Shown here one piece after another: positions 1 to 7,905 of a DNA stretch of 64,000 nt. The position numbers and the translations under genes are program-made. The stretch is from Methanomethylovorans sp041447285 (GTDB lineage Archaea > Halobacteriota > Methanosarcinia > Methanosarcinales > Methanosarcinaceae), in assembly GCF_041447285.1 (NCBI RefSeq), contig NZ_JBGMEB010000006.1:124001-188000 (forward strand). Reading direction: 5' to 3'. The notes beneath the pieces were generated by a model. It did not search any database. It was not told the origin of the DNA and saw nothing but the letters and a program-made list of their open reading frames with translations. Position 1 is the stretch's first letter. Each line of letters opens with the position of its first letter.

Positions 1-1511
1 ATATCGTGGCACTGGAATCCGGAGTGCGTATGAATGGGATATTCCTGCATGAGGGTGAGACCGTAGAGGTCATCGATCCTGAGACCGGCCAGCGGGAGAT
101 CGATATGCTTGAGGATGAACGTGAGTTCTCTGCTGAAAAGATAGAAAAAGAAATCACGTCCATTGATTCCAACAGGAAGATCCTGAAGGAGATCAAGCGG
201 TATGCAGATGAGCACGAAGAAAGATACGGGCGTTTTCCCAAGACCCTTATCTTTGCTGTACAGGACCTAGCACATACATCCCATGCTGATCAGATCGTTG
301 ATCTTGCCAGGGATGTTTTCGGCAGGGGAGATGCCTTTGTCCAGAAGATCACAGGTAAGGTTGACCGGCCTTTACAGAGGATCAGGGAGTTCAGGAACAG
401 GAAAGAGCCTGGCATTGCTGTGACCGTTGATCTGCTCTCCACAGGGGTCGATATACCTGATCTGGAGTATATCGTATTTTTGCGCTCAGTCAAATCCCGT
501 ATCCTCTTTGAGCAGATGATGGGCCGGGGTACCCGTAAAGGTGAGCACTACCCTGATAAATCGCATTTTGTGGTCTTTGATTGCTTTGCAGGTAGTCTTA
601 TTGAGTATTTCAGGTCGGTTACAGGTGTCACGGCTGAACCGCCTGCCAAGGAAGTAAAGCCCATTGCCAGGGTCATCGATGATATCTGGAATAACCGGGA
701 CCGTGCCTATAATGTCCGCATTCTTACAAAGCGGCTTAACAGGATCGATAAGGAGATGAGCGGAGAAGCCCGGGATATGTTCAGCGCATTTATAGAAAAA
801 GGTGATCTGAAGCGGTTTGCTGTTTCGCTTGAAAGACGGCTTTCCGAGGATTTCACCGGTACAATGGCGATCCTGAGAGACAAGGATTTCCTAAACCTGC
901 TTGAAAATTACCCTCGTCCTCCGCGAACTTTCATTGTGGACTATGAGACCGTGGATGAAGTATCATCCACCTTTATCATAAGGGATGCTTCAGGTAACGA
1001 CTACAAGCCTGATGATTATCTGACCATGTTCTCGGAATTTGTGAAAGAGAATCCTGAAAAGATAGCTGCGATCAGTATCCTTCTGGACCGGCCTCAGGAA
1101 TGGAGCACGGAAGCACTTGAAGAGCTGAAACATAAACTTACATCATCCCAGCAGCGTTTTACTATTGAGAATTTGCAAAGAGCTCATAAAGTGAAGTATA
1201 ACAAGGCTCTCGTGGACATTATTTCTATGATCAAGCATGCTGCGCGGGAAGAAGAGTCATTGCTTACGGCTGAGGAGCGGGTCAGTAGTGCTTTTGACAA
1301 AGTGACCATGGGCAAAAGCTTTACTTCAGATCAGCAGCTATGGCTTGAGCGTATCAGATCACATCTGGTGGCTAACCTCTCCATTGATAAAGAGGACTTT
1401 GATTATATTCCGGTGTTTGCCGATTACGGCGGTTGGAACAAGGCCAACCGTGTTTTTGCAGGTACACTTCCGGACCTGATCTCAGAATTTAACAGCGCGG
1501 TTGCAGCATGA
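1..1511 (+). CDS. hsdR: Type I restriction enzyme R subunit, C-terminal part (cut by window start)
   Basis: ATP-dependent translocase/endonuclease subunit of a type I restriction-modification complex. Only about the last 500 residues are present; the frame is open to base 3, so the gene begins upstream. Visible are the second RecA-like helicase lobe with motif V (TVDLLSTGVDIP, about residues 139-150 of the fragment) and motif VI (QMMGRGTR, about 169-176), then a helical C-terminal region of the kind that contacts the methylase. The nuclease and Walker A domains must lie outside the window. Its stop overlaps the hsdM start (ATGA), indicating translational coupling. Identification is firm; whether the upstream half is intact cannot be seen. 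Confidence 0.93.
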   Translation, partial: IVALESGVRMNGIFLHEGETVEVIDPETGQREIDMLEDEREFSAEKIEKEITSIDSNRKILKEIKRYADEHEERYGRFPKTLIFAVQDLAHTSHADQIVDLARDVFGRGDAFVQKITGKVDRPLQRIREFRNRKEPGIAVTVDLLSTGVDIPDLEYIVFLRSVKSRILFEQMMGRGTRKGEHYPDKSHFVVFDCFAGSLIEYFRSVTGVTAEPPAKEVKPIARVIDDIWNNRDRAYNVRILTKRLNRIDKEMSGEARDMFSAFIEKGDLKRFAVSLERRLSEDFTGTMAILRDKDFLNLLENYPRPPRTFIVDYETVDEVSSTFIIRDASGNDYKPDDYLTMFSEFVKENPEKIAAISILLDRPQEWSTEALEELKHKLTSSQQRFTIENLQRAHKVKYNKALVDIISMIKHAAREEESLLTAEERVSSAFDKVTMGKSFTSDQQLWLERIRSHLVANLSIDKEDFDYIPVFADYGGWNKANRVFAGTLPDLISEFNSAVAA

Positions 1512-2929
1512 GCGATATAGTACAGAAATTATGGGGTTTTTGCCATACTTTACGGCATGAAGGTATTGATTACGGGGATTATATCGAGCAGATCACGTAC
1601 CTGCTGTTCCTGAAGATGGCTGATGAGCGGGAAATCGAGCTTCCTGAAAAATGTGACTGGCAATCCCTGAAAGAGCATTCAGGGACCGAACTTATTGAGC
1701 ATTATACTGATGCACTGCGTACTCTGGGTAAGCAGGACGGTTTGCTGGGAGATATCTTTGCGGGTGCTCTCTCACGGTTCCATAACCCTGTGAGCCTGAA
1801 GAAGATCATCTCGCTTATCGATGAAACCGAGTGGACGGGACTGGATATTGATGTTAAGGCCATGGCTTTTGAGGGGTTGCTGGAAAAAGCTGCAAGCGAG
1901 GGTAAGAAAGGTGCAGGACAGTATTTCACTCCGCGTATTGTTATCCAGATGATCGTCAGATGTATGCAACCAGATCCACGGAGTAAGAGAGATTTCTCTG
2001 TCATGGACCCGGCGTGCGGTACTGGTGGTTTTCTGGTGTGTGCTTATGAATGGCTCAAGGAGATGACCTCAGGCGGAGCTCTGGACCGTGATCTGGCGAA
2101 GCTTATCCGCCACAGTACGTATTTCGGGCAGGAGCTTGTGGAGCGACCACGCAGGCTGGCTTTAATGAACCTGTATTTACATGGCATTGAGCCTGAAATA
2201 AAGCTGGGGGATTCCATATATGAGATACCGGAATCCAAAAAGTTCGATGTGGTGCTTACCAATCCTCCCTTCGGGACGAAGGGTGCGAACCAGTCTCCGG
2301 GACGTGAGGATTTCGTGGTGGAGACTTCCAACAAGCAGCTCAATTTCATCCAGCATGTGATGACCATCCTTAAACCCGGTGGCAGGGCTGCTATTGTGGT
2401 GCCTGACAATGTGCTGTTTGCCGATCAGGCAGGTGAGGTGTTCAAGGTGCTGTGCGAGGACTGCGATCTGCACACTGTACTCCGGTTGCCTGATGGCACT
2501 TTTACCCCGTATTCTCCGGGTACTAAAACCAATGTGATCTTCTTTACCAAGGGCATTCCCACGGACCAGACGTGGGTGTATGACTGCCGGACCAATGTGC
2601 CCAAGATTACCAAGAAGGACCGTCCGCTTACGCGGGAGCATTTCTCACAGTTTGAGAAATGTTTTGGTAATGATCCTAATGGCAGAGCAAAGCGTGATGA
2701 AAAGGATTCACCTGAAGACCGCTGGCGTAAGTTCCATATCTCTGAGCTTAAAGGACGGGATTACAAGGTAGATTCTCTCAAGTGGTTGAGGGATGAATCC
2801 CTGAGTGATACCGATGATATGCCTGATCCGGTGGAACTTGCCTCCGAGGCTATCGATGAGCTTGAGGCTGCTGTGGGTGAGCTGAATGCTATTCTGGATC
2901 TGATGGGGAACGGGTATGCAGCAGAATGA
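1508..2929 (+). CDS. hsdM: Type I restriction-modification system DNA methyltransferase (M subunit)
   Basis: N6-adenine methyltransferase subunit; with HsdS it modifies, and with HsdR restricts, asymmetric bipartite sites. At 473 residues it has normal family length. An N-terminal helical HsdM domain (about 1-125) is followed by the GQYFTP motif (137-142), the SAM-binding motif I DPACGTGGF (167-175) and the catalytic motif IV NPPFG (252-256). All key residues are present, so the enzyme looks active. It overlaps hsdR by 4 nt and hsdS by 14 nt, forming one operon. Base composition is richer in GC than the hairpin and cargo regions further on. Confidence 0.97.
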   Translation: MSDIVQKLWGFCHTLRHEGIDYGDYIEQITYLLFLKMADEREIELPEKCDWQSLKEHSGTELIEHYTDALRTLGKQDGLLGDIFAGALSRFHNPVSLKKIISLIDETEWTGLDIDVKAMAFEGLLEKAASEGKKGAGQYFTPRIVIQMIVRCMQPDPRSKRDFSVMDPACGTGGFLVCAYEWLKEMTSGGALDRDLAKLIRHSTYFGQELVERPRRLALMNLYLHGIEPEIKLGDSIYEIPESKKFDVVLTNPPFGTKGANQSPGREDFVVETSNKQLNFIQHVMTILKPGGRAAIVVPDNVLFADQAGEVFKVLCEDCDLHTVLRLPDGTFTPYSPGTKTNVIFFTKGIPTDQTWVYDCRTNVPKITKKDRPLTREHFSQFEKCFGNDPNGRAKRDEKDSPEDRWRKFHISELKGRDYKVDSLKWLRDESLSDTDDMPDPVELASEAIDELEAAVGELNAILDLMGNGYAAE

Positions 2930-4385
2930 ACTGCCGGAGGGGTGGATTGTAACTGAAGTTTCCAACATTGGAGATATAATTACAGGGAAAACTCCACCTA
3001 AAGAAGACAAAACCCTTTTTGGTGGTGAAATCCCTTTTTTCAAACCTAGCGATTTGAATAAAGGGTACTTTGTGGAGAGTTCCCAAGATAGTCTTACAAA
3101 GAAGGGACTTGAATACGTAAGGATGCTTCCACCTTTAACAGTAATGGTAACATGTATTGGTGCAACTATTGGAAAAGCGGGTTTATCAAGAGTTGAAGGA
3201 ACTACAAATCAACAGATAAATTCTATTGTCACAAGACAAGATAAAATCTCACCCAAATGGCTATATCACGTTTTTACAAGTGAATGGATGCAATCTGAGA
3301 TACAACAAAGGTCCTCAGTAACCACCCTTCCTATAATAAACAAAAGCAGATTTAGTAAATTACCAATTCCTATTCCACCCCTCCCCGAACAGCACCGCAT
3401 CGTTGCAGCCATCGAGGCACTTTTCGCGCGGCTGGATGCGACTAACGAGCGGCTTGACAGGGTGCCAGGGATCATGAAGACTTTCAGGCAGGCGGTGCTG
3501 GCTGCTGCGTGTGATGGGAGGCTGACAGAGGATTGGAGGAAAGAAAACCCCAGTGTTAAGAATTCTGATGACTACCTGAGGGAAGTTATTGATTTTAGAA
3601 TTAAGTGCTCAAAGAAGGATGAACTGAAATTTGAAAATATATCTGAATTAGATTTATGTGATTTATCAGAACTACCAGACTCTTGGTTATGGGTTCCTTC
3701 AAATGTAATATTTTCTTATGTTACAAGCGGTTCCCGAGGCTGGGCTAAATATTATTCTGATGCCGGCTCAATATTTTTAAGAATCGGAAATTTGGATCGA
3801 AATTCAATATACTTGCAATTAAAAGATATTCAGCGGGTAACTCCCCCTGATAATGCAGAAGGTAAAAGGACACGCATTCAGAAGGATGATATTCTAGTTT
3901 CAATTACTGCTGACATTGGAAGTATTGGGTATATTTGTGAAGAACTTGGTGATGCGTATATCAATCAACATATTGCTTTAGCAAGACCAGTTCAAAACCT
4001 AAATCCTAAATACATTGCATATTTTTTGCATTCGCAAACAGGTGGCAAAAAGCAATTTGAAAAACTTCATCGTGGTGCCACAAAAATAGGACTTGGATTA
4101 GATGATATACGATCAATTGCAGTTCCACTCCCTCCTCTCCCCGAACAACAGGAGATAGTCCGGCGGGTCGATGCGCTCTTTGATTTTGCTGATTCCATTG
4201 AAGCGAAGGTGGCGGTGGCAAGGGAGAAGACGGAGAGATTGAGGCAGTCCATTCTTTCAAAGGCGTTCTCAGGGGAACTTGTGCCTACGGAGGCTGAGCT
4301 TGCCAGGCAGGAGGGCAGGGAGTATGAGAGTGCAGAGAAGTTGCTAGAGAGGATTAAAAGAGAAGGGAAAAGTAGCAAAAAATAA
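2916..4385 (+). CDS. hsdS: Type I restriction-modification system specificity subunit
   Basis: DNA-recognition subunit, 489 residues. Two target recognition domains (about 5-150 and 235-400) alternate with two conserved coiled-coil spacers. Each spacer begins with the family signature PLPEQ (PPLPEQHRIV and PPLPEQQEIV) and contains a long helix rich in Arg, Glu and Ala. The C-terminus (SKAFSGELVP) is typical and complete. The two recognition domains are visibly AT-rich while the spacers are GC-rich like hsdM, a mosaic expected when recognition domains are exchanged by recombination. The start overlaps the hsdM end. The recognised sequence cannot be deduced. Confidence 0.95.
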   Translation: MQQNELPEGWIVTEVSNIGDIITGKTPPKEDKTLFGGEIPFFKPSDLNKGYFVESSQDSLTKKGLEYVRMLPPLTVMVTCIGATIGKAGLSRVEGTTNQQINSIVTRQDKISPKWLYHVFTSEWMQSEIQQRSSVTTLPIINKSRFSKLPIPIPPLPEQHRIVAAIEALFARLDATNERLDRVPGIMKTFRQAVLAAACDGRLTEDWRKENPSVKNSDDYLREVIDFRIKCSKKDELKFENISELDLCDLSELPDSWLWVPSNVIFSYVTSGSRGWAKYYSDAGSIFLRIGNLDRNSIYLQLKDIQRVTPPDNAEGKRTRIQKDDILVSITADIGSIGYICEELGDAYINQHIALARPVQNLNPKYIAYFLHSQTGGKKQFEKLHRGATKIGLGLDDIRSIAVPLPPLPEQQEIVRRVDALFDFADSIEAKVAVAREKTERLRQSILSKAFSGELVPTEAELARQEGREYESAEKLLERIKREGKSSKK

Positions 4386-4481
4386 ATGCTCGTGGGATGC
4401 TTGGATTTTAGTTAATCATTTGTGTTTTGTAACTTATGAATGCCAAATTGAATTTAATAAATGGTAATTACATACCAGTGA

Positions 4482-4829
4482 TTATAATTTTTCAATAATT
4501 ATTCTAGAACTTTTTAAACATGAAATAGCTATTCCCTTTTTTATTTCAATATCAAGTTCATAATCTGCGTTATTTCGTTCTTTTCTTAAATTGAAAAGCA
4601 TATTCCCAGCCAGCCTATTTTTTTTCCTCAGTTTTTCGATTACTTCTTTGTGAACTGTTGTGGTTTTAGAAAAACTAACTCCAGTTGACTCTAAGTTGTC
4701 TCGCGCGGTTAAATAAGCAGCATAATAAGCTCGACTTATAGAAGTTCTATATTTTGACTCGTCATGATAATTTGTATCATTGCATAATTTATCAGCTAAG
4801 TCGAGTAGAAGCTGTGGATCAAAAGACAT
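4482..4829 (-). CDS. HEPN domain protein of a three-gene cassette
   Basis: Small all-helical protein of 115 residues. The first half carries a RAYYAAY helix and the second half RKERNNADYE (about residues 82-91), the arrangement seen in HEPN-fold proteins, which include many RNase toxins and nucleotidyltransferase partners. The usual catalytic R-x4-6-H is replaced by R-N-N-A-D-Y, so nuclease activity is uncertain. It is the last gene of a minus-strand run with two uncharacterised genes (11 nt after the preceding stop, ribosome binding site AAGGAT). Position beside a restriction system suggests defence or toxin-antitoxin function; that is inference. Confidence 0.7.
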   Translation of the reverse strand: MSFDPQLLLDLADKLCNDTNYHDESKYRTSISRAYYAAYLTARDNLESTGVSFSKTTTVHKEVIEKLRKKNRLAGNMLFNLRKERNNADYELDIEIKKGIAISCLKSSRIIIEKL

Positions 4830-4840
4830 GATATCCTTAT

Positions 4841-5389
4841 TTATTCAAAGTTATTTACTGTGATTACAAGATTTTCATACTTTTCCGTTATATTCTCATT
4901 ACCCATTATATTTATTCTACTTTGAATGTTATCCTCTATTATTTCCCATATCTGAAAAGTTTTCTCTTCACTCACATTAAATAGCCGAATAGAAAGTACT
5001 GTTTCCTTCCATTCTGGAATTTCTTTATCTTCTTCGACATCAACAGTAATTTCATAACCCATATTTTCACAGTCTAACAAAAAACTGACTTCTTCAAACG
5101 CCGTCCTCAGTACAGTATTAAAATGTTGATCTTTAGCCATCTCACGTATTTTGTGACTTATTCTTTGTGCATTTGCACGTGGTTTTTCAGTTATGGAGAA
5201 TTCGGGATTACAGTCAGTTTTTGAACAACTATTTCTCTGCGATCTTACCGTTTGAAGGTCCCAATCTACAAGCTCATTTGCTAATCCTGGTCTTAAAATA
5301 CTGTTGAAACTATTAAAAGAAATATCTCCACTCCAATTAATGTTTGTTATATCGCTTTGTATTGTACCATTATCCATTGCTAAGGACAT
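4841..5389 (-). CDS. Uncharacterised protein, middle gene of the HEPN cassette
   Basis: A 182-residue soluble protein I do not recognise with certainty. Start chosen at the ATG preceded by GAGGT with a proper spacer; a TTG two codons upstream is less likely. The N-terminus is variable and Asn/Ser-rich. The C-terminal half (about 100-165) alternates strands and helices with an acidic stretch VDVEEDKEIPEWKE followed by a helix ending in IWEIIEDNI. No membrane segment or catalytic motif is visible. It lies 15 nt after the 212-residue gene and 11 nt before the HEPN gene, so the three are almost certainly co-transcribed. Confidence 0.65.
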   Translation of the reverse strand: MSLAMDNGTIQSDITNINWSGDISFNSFNSILRPGLANELVDWDLQTVRSQRNSCSKTDCNPEFSITEKPRANAQRISHKIREMAKDQHFNTVLRTAFEEVSFLLDCENMGYEITVDVEEDKEIPEWKETVLSIRLFNVSEEKTFQIWEIIEDNIQSRINIMGNENITEKYENLVITVNNFE

Positions 5390-5404
5390 AATCAACCTCT
5401 ATTA

Positions 5405-6043
5405 TTATAGAGCCTTAAATATCTCTTTTATATTATCACTAAGTTTTTCATGGAATTTAATTATGTTTTCTTTTTCTGCACGGTAATGTACTCTTACAGT
5501 AGTTTTGAGATTTGGGTTTATTGGACTGGGTTCAACAGTTAAATTAATGAACGTTTTATCTGATGGTTTATTGCCTCCAATTCGAAGGCCTATGGTATTT
5601 ACAATGGGTACGTTGTTATCAGCAAATAATTTAGGATTTAAACCAATTGAAGCGCCTATTTTTTCTACAGGTTTGTCTTGAGATTTTAATATAACAGATG
5701 CTATTACCTCAAAAAATATGACTAGACTATCAATCTCGTACTCCATTTTTTGTAATAAGGTTAATACTTCTTCAAATAATAATGTCACTTCGTATGGCTC
5801 TGTCCCCATTAAATTAAGTGCCTGTGCTGCGTAATTCAACTCTAACTTTACATTTTTTTTTATGGCAATAACTTCCGAAGGTACAGACCTCACGCTATTC
5901 ATAGTTTCGTCTTTAGTAATTGTGAATCCAAGTGTTTCTAGATTTGCTCTCAATTCCTCTCTTAATTTCTCAAAATTGATTGCTGGATTCAATTTATTGC
6001 CAATATGATAAAGTTCATATGAATCTATTTCTACAGTTGCCAT
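5405..6043 (-). CDS. Uncharacterised protein, first gene of the HEPN cassette
   Basis: A 212-residue soluble protein, first gene of the cassette, with a clear GAGGT ribosome binding site 8 nt before its ATG. Residues 25-60 look helical; 110-140 contain IGASIGLNPKLF; the last third (INLTVEPSP through VHYRAEKENI, then a helix to the end) has an alternating strand pattern that weakly recalls the sporadically distributed TIGR04255-type proteins. That resemblance is my impression, not a demonstrated match. No nuclease, ATPase or membrane signature is seen. It could be an antitoxin-like or sensor partner of the HEPN protein. Confidence 0.65.
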   Translation of the reverse strand: MATVEIDSYELYHIGNKLNPAINFEKLREELRANLETLGFTITKDETMNSVRSVPSEVIAIKKNVKLELNYAAQALNLMGTEPYEVTLLFEEVLTLLQKMEYEIDSLVIFFEVIASVILKSQDKPVEKIGASIGLNPKLFADNNVPIVNTIGLRIGGNKPSDKTFINLTVEPSPINPNLKTTVRVHYRAEKENIIKFHEKLSDNIKEIFKAL

Positions 6044-6394
6044 TTGAGAAACCTCAAAGTATCAGAATTATATAATTAAAAATGTACATATCCATTGAAA
6101 CTTAAAAATAGTAAGCATTTATATCTACTTAAATCTTTATGAACACATTTTTAAGTTTAGTAAAAATCCGGTCACTACGAGTTTTAATGGTACTATTCAG
6201 TTAAAATTTTGACTTAGTAACAATAATTGTCAAGTACCCTATTTTATCATAATCTATTACAATTACAAAGCGAAACTACATCCCTTAATATTACCCTAAT
6301 TTATTGTTTCAGTTCAATATACTTACCTGCCGCCGCCATCAGGCGGGCGGCCTGGGTCGCTTGCCATGATGAGCGAAGCGGGCGAAACGGTAAA
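6044..6394. other. Intergenic AT-rich stretch ending in a GC-rich palindromic segment
   Basis: No coding frame is convincing. About 280 bases are AT-rich and probably carry the promoter for the HEPN cassette (minus strand). The last 80 bases switch abruptly to GC-rich hairpins and mark the left edge of the phage-like module. Confidence 0.5.
6325..6376. other. GC-rich hairpins beyond the Zot gene (candidate ori or packaging signal)
   Basis: GCCGCCGCC (6329-6337) pairs with GGC and GGCGGC (6342-6344, 6346-6351) across an ATCA loop, leaving one bulged G: nine base pairs in all. A second, smaller inverted repeat TCGCT/AGCGA follows (6357-6361 and 6372-6376). It lies immediately beyond the last gene of the virion module and is not followed by a T-run, so it does not look like a simple terminator. 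Filamentous phages keep their packaging hairpin and replication origin in the intergenic region after the morphogenesis genes; the same role here is inference. Confidence 0.45.
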
Positions 6395-6937
6395 TCAGGT
6401 TAAAGGGTCGAGTTCTTCGGAGGTGTCATAGAGGTCCAGAACCTGCGAGACATCAAAGAAGTAGGATTTGGGCAGGAAATTATAGAAGCCCCATTTATCC
6501 TTGGTGATGGCCTGGACTTCGAGGATGAGGGGTTTGCCTGCTTGGTCTTGTTTGTGGACTTGGGGTATGAGGATAGCCTGCATCCTGTCCCTGAACCGGG
6601 AATCCAAAAGGTCCATGGACTGCATGTTAAGGTATGCGTTCATGTTGCGTTTTGCAAGTTTGGAGAGGATGTAGGAGCCGAGCATGTTTGTCTTGGAGGA
6701 GAAGGACCGGGAATCGAAGGTATACCAGGCCTCGTCCATGACAAAGGTTCCCTGCTGCATATCGTCCATGTCCTGCACTGAACAGATCCGGGTATGAGGA
6801 AATTCTAAATGATAGTTACTGTAGATGGGGATACCCTGCAGGTGGTCCCTATACGCGATAGCGGTCATAAGTGCCGTCTTGCCTGCAGAGTATTCACCGA
6901 TGATGGCGAACCTCCCTGTTCTGCGTCTGCCTGGCAT
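6395..6937 (-). CDS. Zot-like (inovirus gene I type) morphogenesis ATPase
   Basis: P-loop ATPase of the zonular-occludens-toxin/pI family that drives extrusion of filamentous virions. Walker A is GEYSAGKT (residues 14-21) and Walker B is FVMDEAW (65-71), followed by the family's Y-x-F-x-S-R segment and a LSKLAKRN helix. Start chosen at the ATG preceded by AGGTGA and 4 nt after the upstream stop, giving 180 residues; a longer frame would overlap its neighbour by 107 nt. Unlike phage pI there is no clear C-terminal membrane helix, so a neighbouring TM protein may tether it. It is the last gene of the virion operon. Alternative: a related FtsK/HerA-type DNA pump. Confidence 0.8.
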   Translation of the reverse strand: MPGRRRTGRFAIIGEYSAGKTALMTAIAYRDHLQGIPIYSNYHLEFPHTRICSVQDMDDMQQGTFVMDEAWYTFDSRSFSSKTNMLGSYILSKLAKRNMNAYLNMQSMDLLDSRFRDRMQAILIPQVHKQDQAGKPLILEVQAITKDKWGFYNFLPKSYFFDVSQVLDLYDTSEELDPLT

Positions 6938-6941
6938 AGGT

Positions 6942-7325
6942 TCACCTGTTAAGGATGCCTTTGATACTCTCGGTAAAGGATCGCTGCTGACCTTGTGGAG
7001 TAAGGGTAAGAGATCCCTGGAAGATATCCCGGATATCATGGCGACCATGAGCGTTCTTGGAGACGTTGAGCTTGATGTAATCCCTTACGAAATCCAGGAT
7101 GAACTCACATGTATCCGGCAGGAACATGTTCTTGATGAGCAGGATCTTGGCAAGCTCGTCTATCTGGGATGCATTGAGATTTGAGACCGCGAGCCATGCA
7201 TCCGCATCGTCCGGGAATAACTTTTGTATGCTCTCCCGGATAAGCAGAGCATGGTCATCCACAGGCTTGTTTTTGTTTTGCATATCCTCAAGCAGGATAT
7301 CCGAGAAAGGTACGTTCGCGTTCAA
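6942..7325 (-). CDS. Uncharacterised helical protein of the virion operon
   Basis: A 127-residue soluble protein, largely helical (for example DAWLAVSNLNASQIDELAKILL and FILDFVRDYIKL in the middle), with no signal peptide, membrane segment or recognised domain. Its start overlaps the upstream gene by 4 nt and its stop lies 4 nt before the Zot ATPase start, so it is translated as part of the same operon. Such tight coupling with the ATPase suggests a partner or adaptor of the morphogenesis complex; this is inference from position only. Confidence 0.7.
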   Translation of the reverse strand: MNANVPFSDILLEDMQNKNKPVDDHALLIRESIQKLFPDDADAWLAVSNLNASQIDELAKILLIKNMFLPDTCEFILDFVRDYIKLNVSKNAHGRHDIRDIFQGSLTLTPQGQQRSFTESIKGILNR

Positions 7326-7771
7326 AACATCATCCCCAGTAAGAACAAGGTTGAGACTATGAAACCCGTAAAGGCAATACCCAACACAAATCCGATGACT
7401 GCTAAAGTCATGTTAGGTTTTACCACCCTGTCAAAGAGACCTGCTTTCAGGATGCCTTCCACCTGCTCCCCTGACAGGTAATCCTGATTCAGTTGGTCTG
7501 GTCGCAGAGCCGATGCATGTGCATAGGACGAGATGATGAGTTTTTGCTGAGTCTCAGGATCGAAGTATGTGCCTTTCCCATGCAGGGGAATGCACTTGGA
7601 CAGAGCCGGTACTTCCACAGAGTCCAGGGAAGCCGAGAACTGGCCGAAGTATTTCTGCAGGGAACCCGAAACATCCAGATAATACACAGTGACCCTGTTC
7701 TCTAAATCCTGTTTTCGGGCACTCTTGAAGTCCCGGAAGAAGTGGGAAAGGTCTGAGAAACTGAAGTTCAT
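7322..7771 (-). CDS. Tail-anchored membrane protein of the virion operon
   Basis: A 149-residue protein with a soluble N-terminal part (about 1-115) and a single C-terminal hydrophobic segment (about 120-147). No signal peptide is present, so the topology is probably cytoplasmic N-terminus with a tail anchor. It overlaps its upstream neighbour (41-residue gene) by an ATGA junction and the downstream gene by 4 nt. Because the Zot ATPase lacks its own membrane helix, this protein is a plausible membrane tether for it. Family not recognised. Confidence 0.7.
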   Translation of the reverse strand: MNFSFSDLSHFFRDFKSARKQDLENRVTVYYLDVSGSLQKYFGQFSASLDSVEVPALSKCIPLHGKGTYFDPETQQKLIISSYAHASALRPDQLNQDYLSGEQVEGILKAGLFDRVVKPNMTLAVIGFVLGIAFTGFIVSTLFLLGMMF

Positions 7772-7893
7772 TCTATCAGTCCTTTCCTTTTCATGGATGA
7801 ATCCATCTTTTGTTTAGCCTGCTGTACGCTCCGGGCATGCACGGAGACAATTTTGCTGTAGTTTATAGTAAGTTCCATTTTTACGCGCTCCAT
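7768..7893 (-). CDS. Small basic protein, 41 residues, in the virion operon
   Basis: A short frame filling the only gap in the operon. It starts at an ATG 8 nt downstream of a near-perfect ribosome binding site AAGGAG (7902-7907), which overlaps the previous gene's stop, and ends in TGA overlapping the next gene's ATG. The product (MERVKMELTINYSK... to ...MKRKGLIE) is lysine- and arginine-rich with a helix-prone second half. Function unknown. A strong start signal plus coupling at both ends argues it is real despite its size. Confidence 0.7.
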   Translation of the reverse strand: MERVKMELTINYSKIVSVHARSVQQAKQKMDSSMKRKGLIE

Positions 7894-7905
7894 GAATTCA
7901 ACTCC

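Noticed and set aside
2177..2641. 154-codon frame opposite hsdM
   Set aside because: Antisense to conserved methyltransferase motifs; no start signal, no family.
4482..4829. Active HEPN RNase toxin
   Set aside because: The required histidine of R-x4-6-H is not present at the motif, so only the fold is called.
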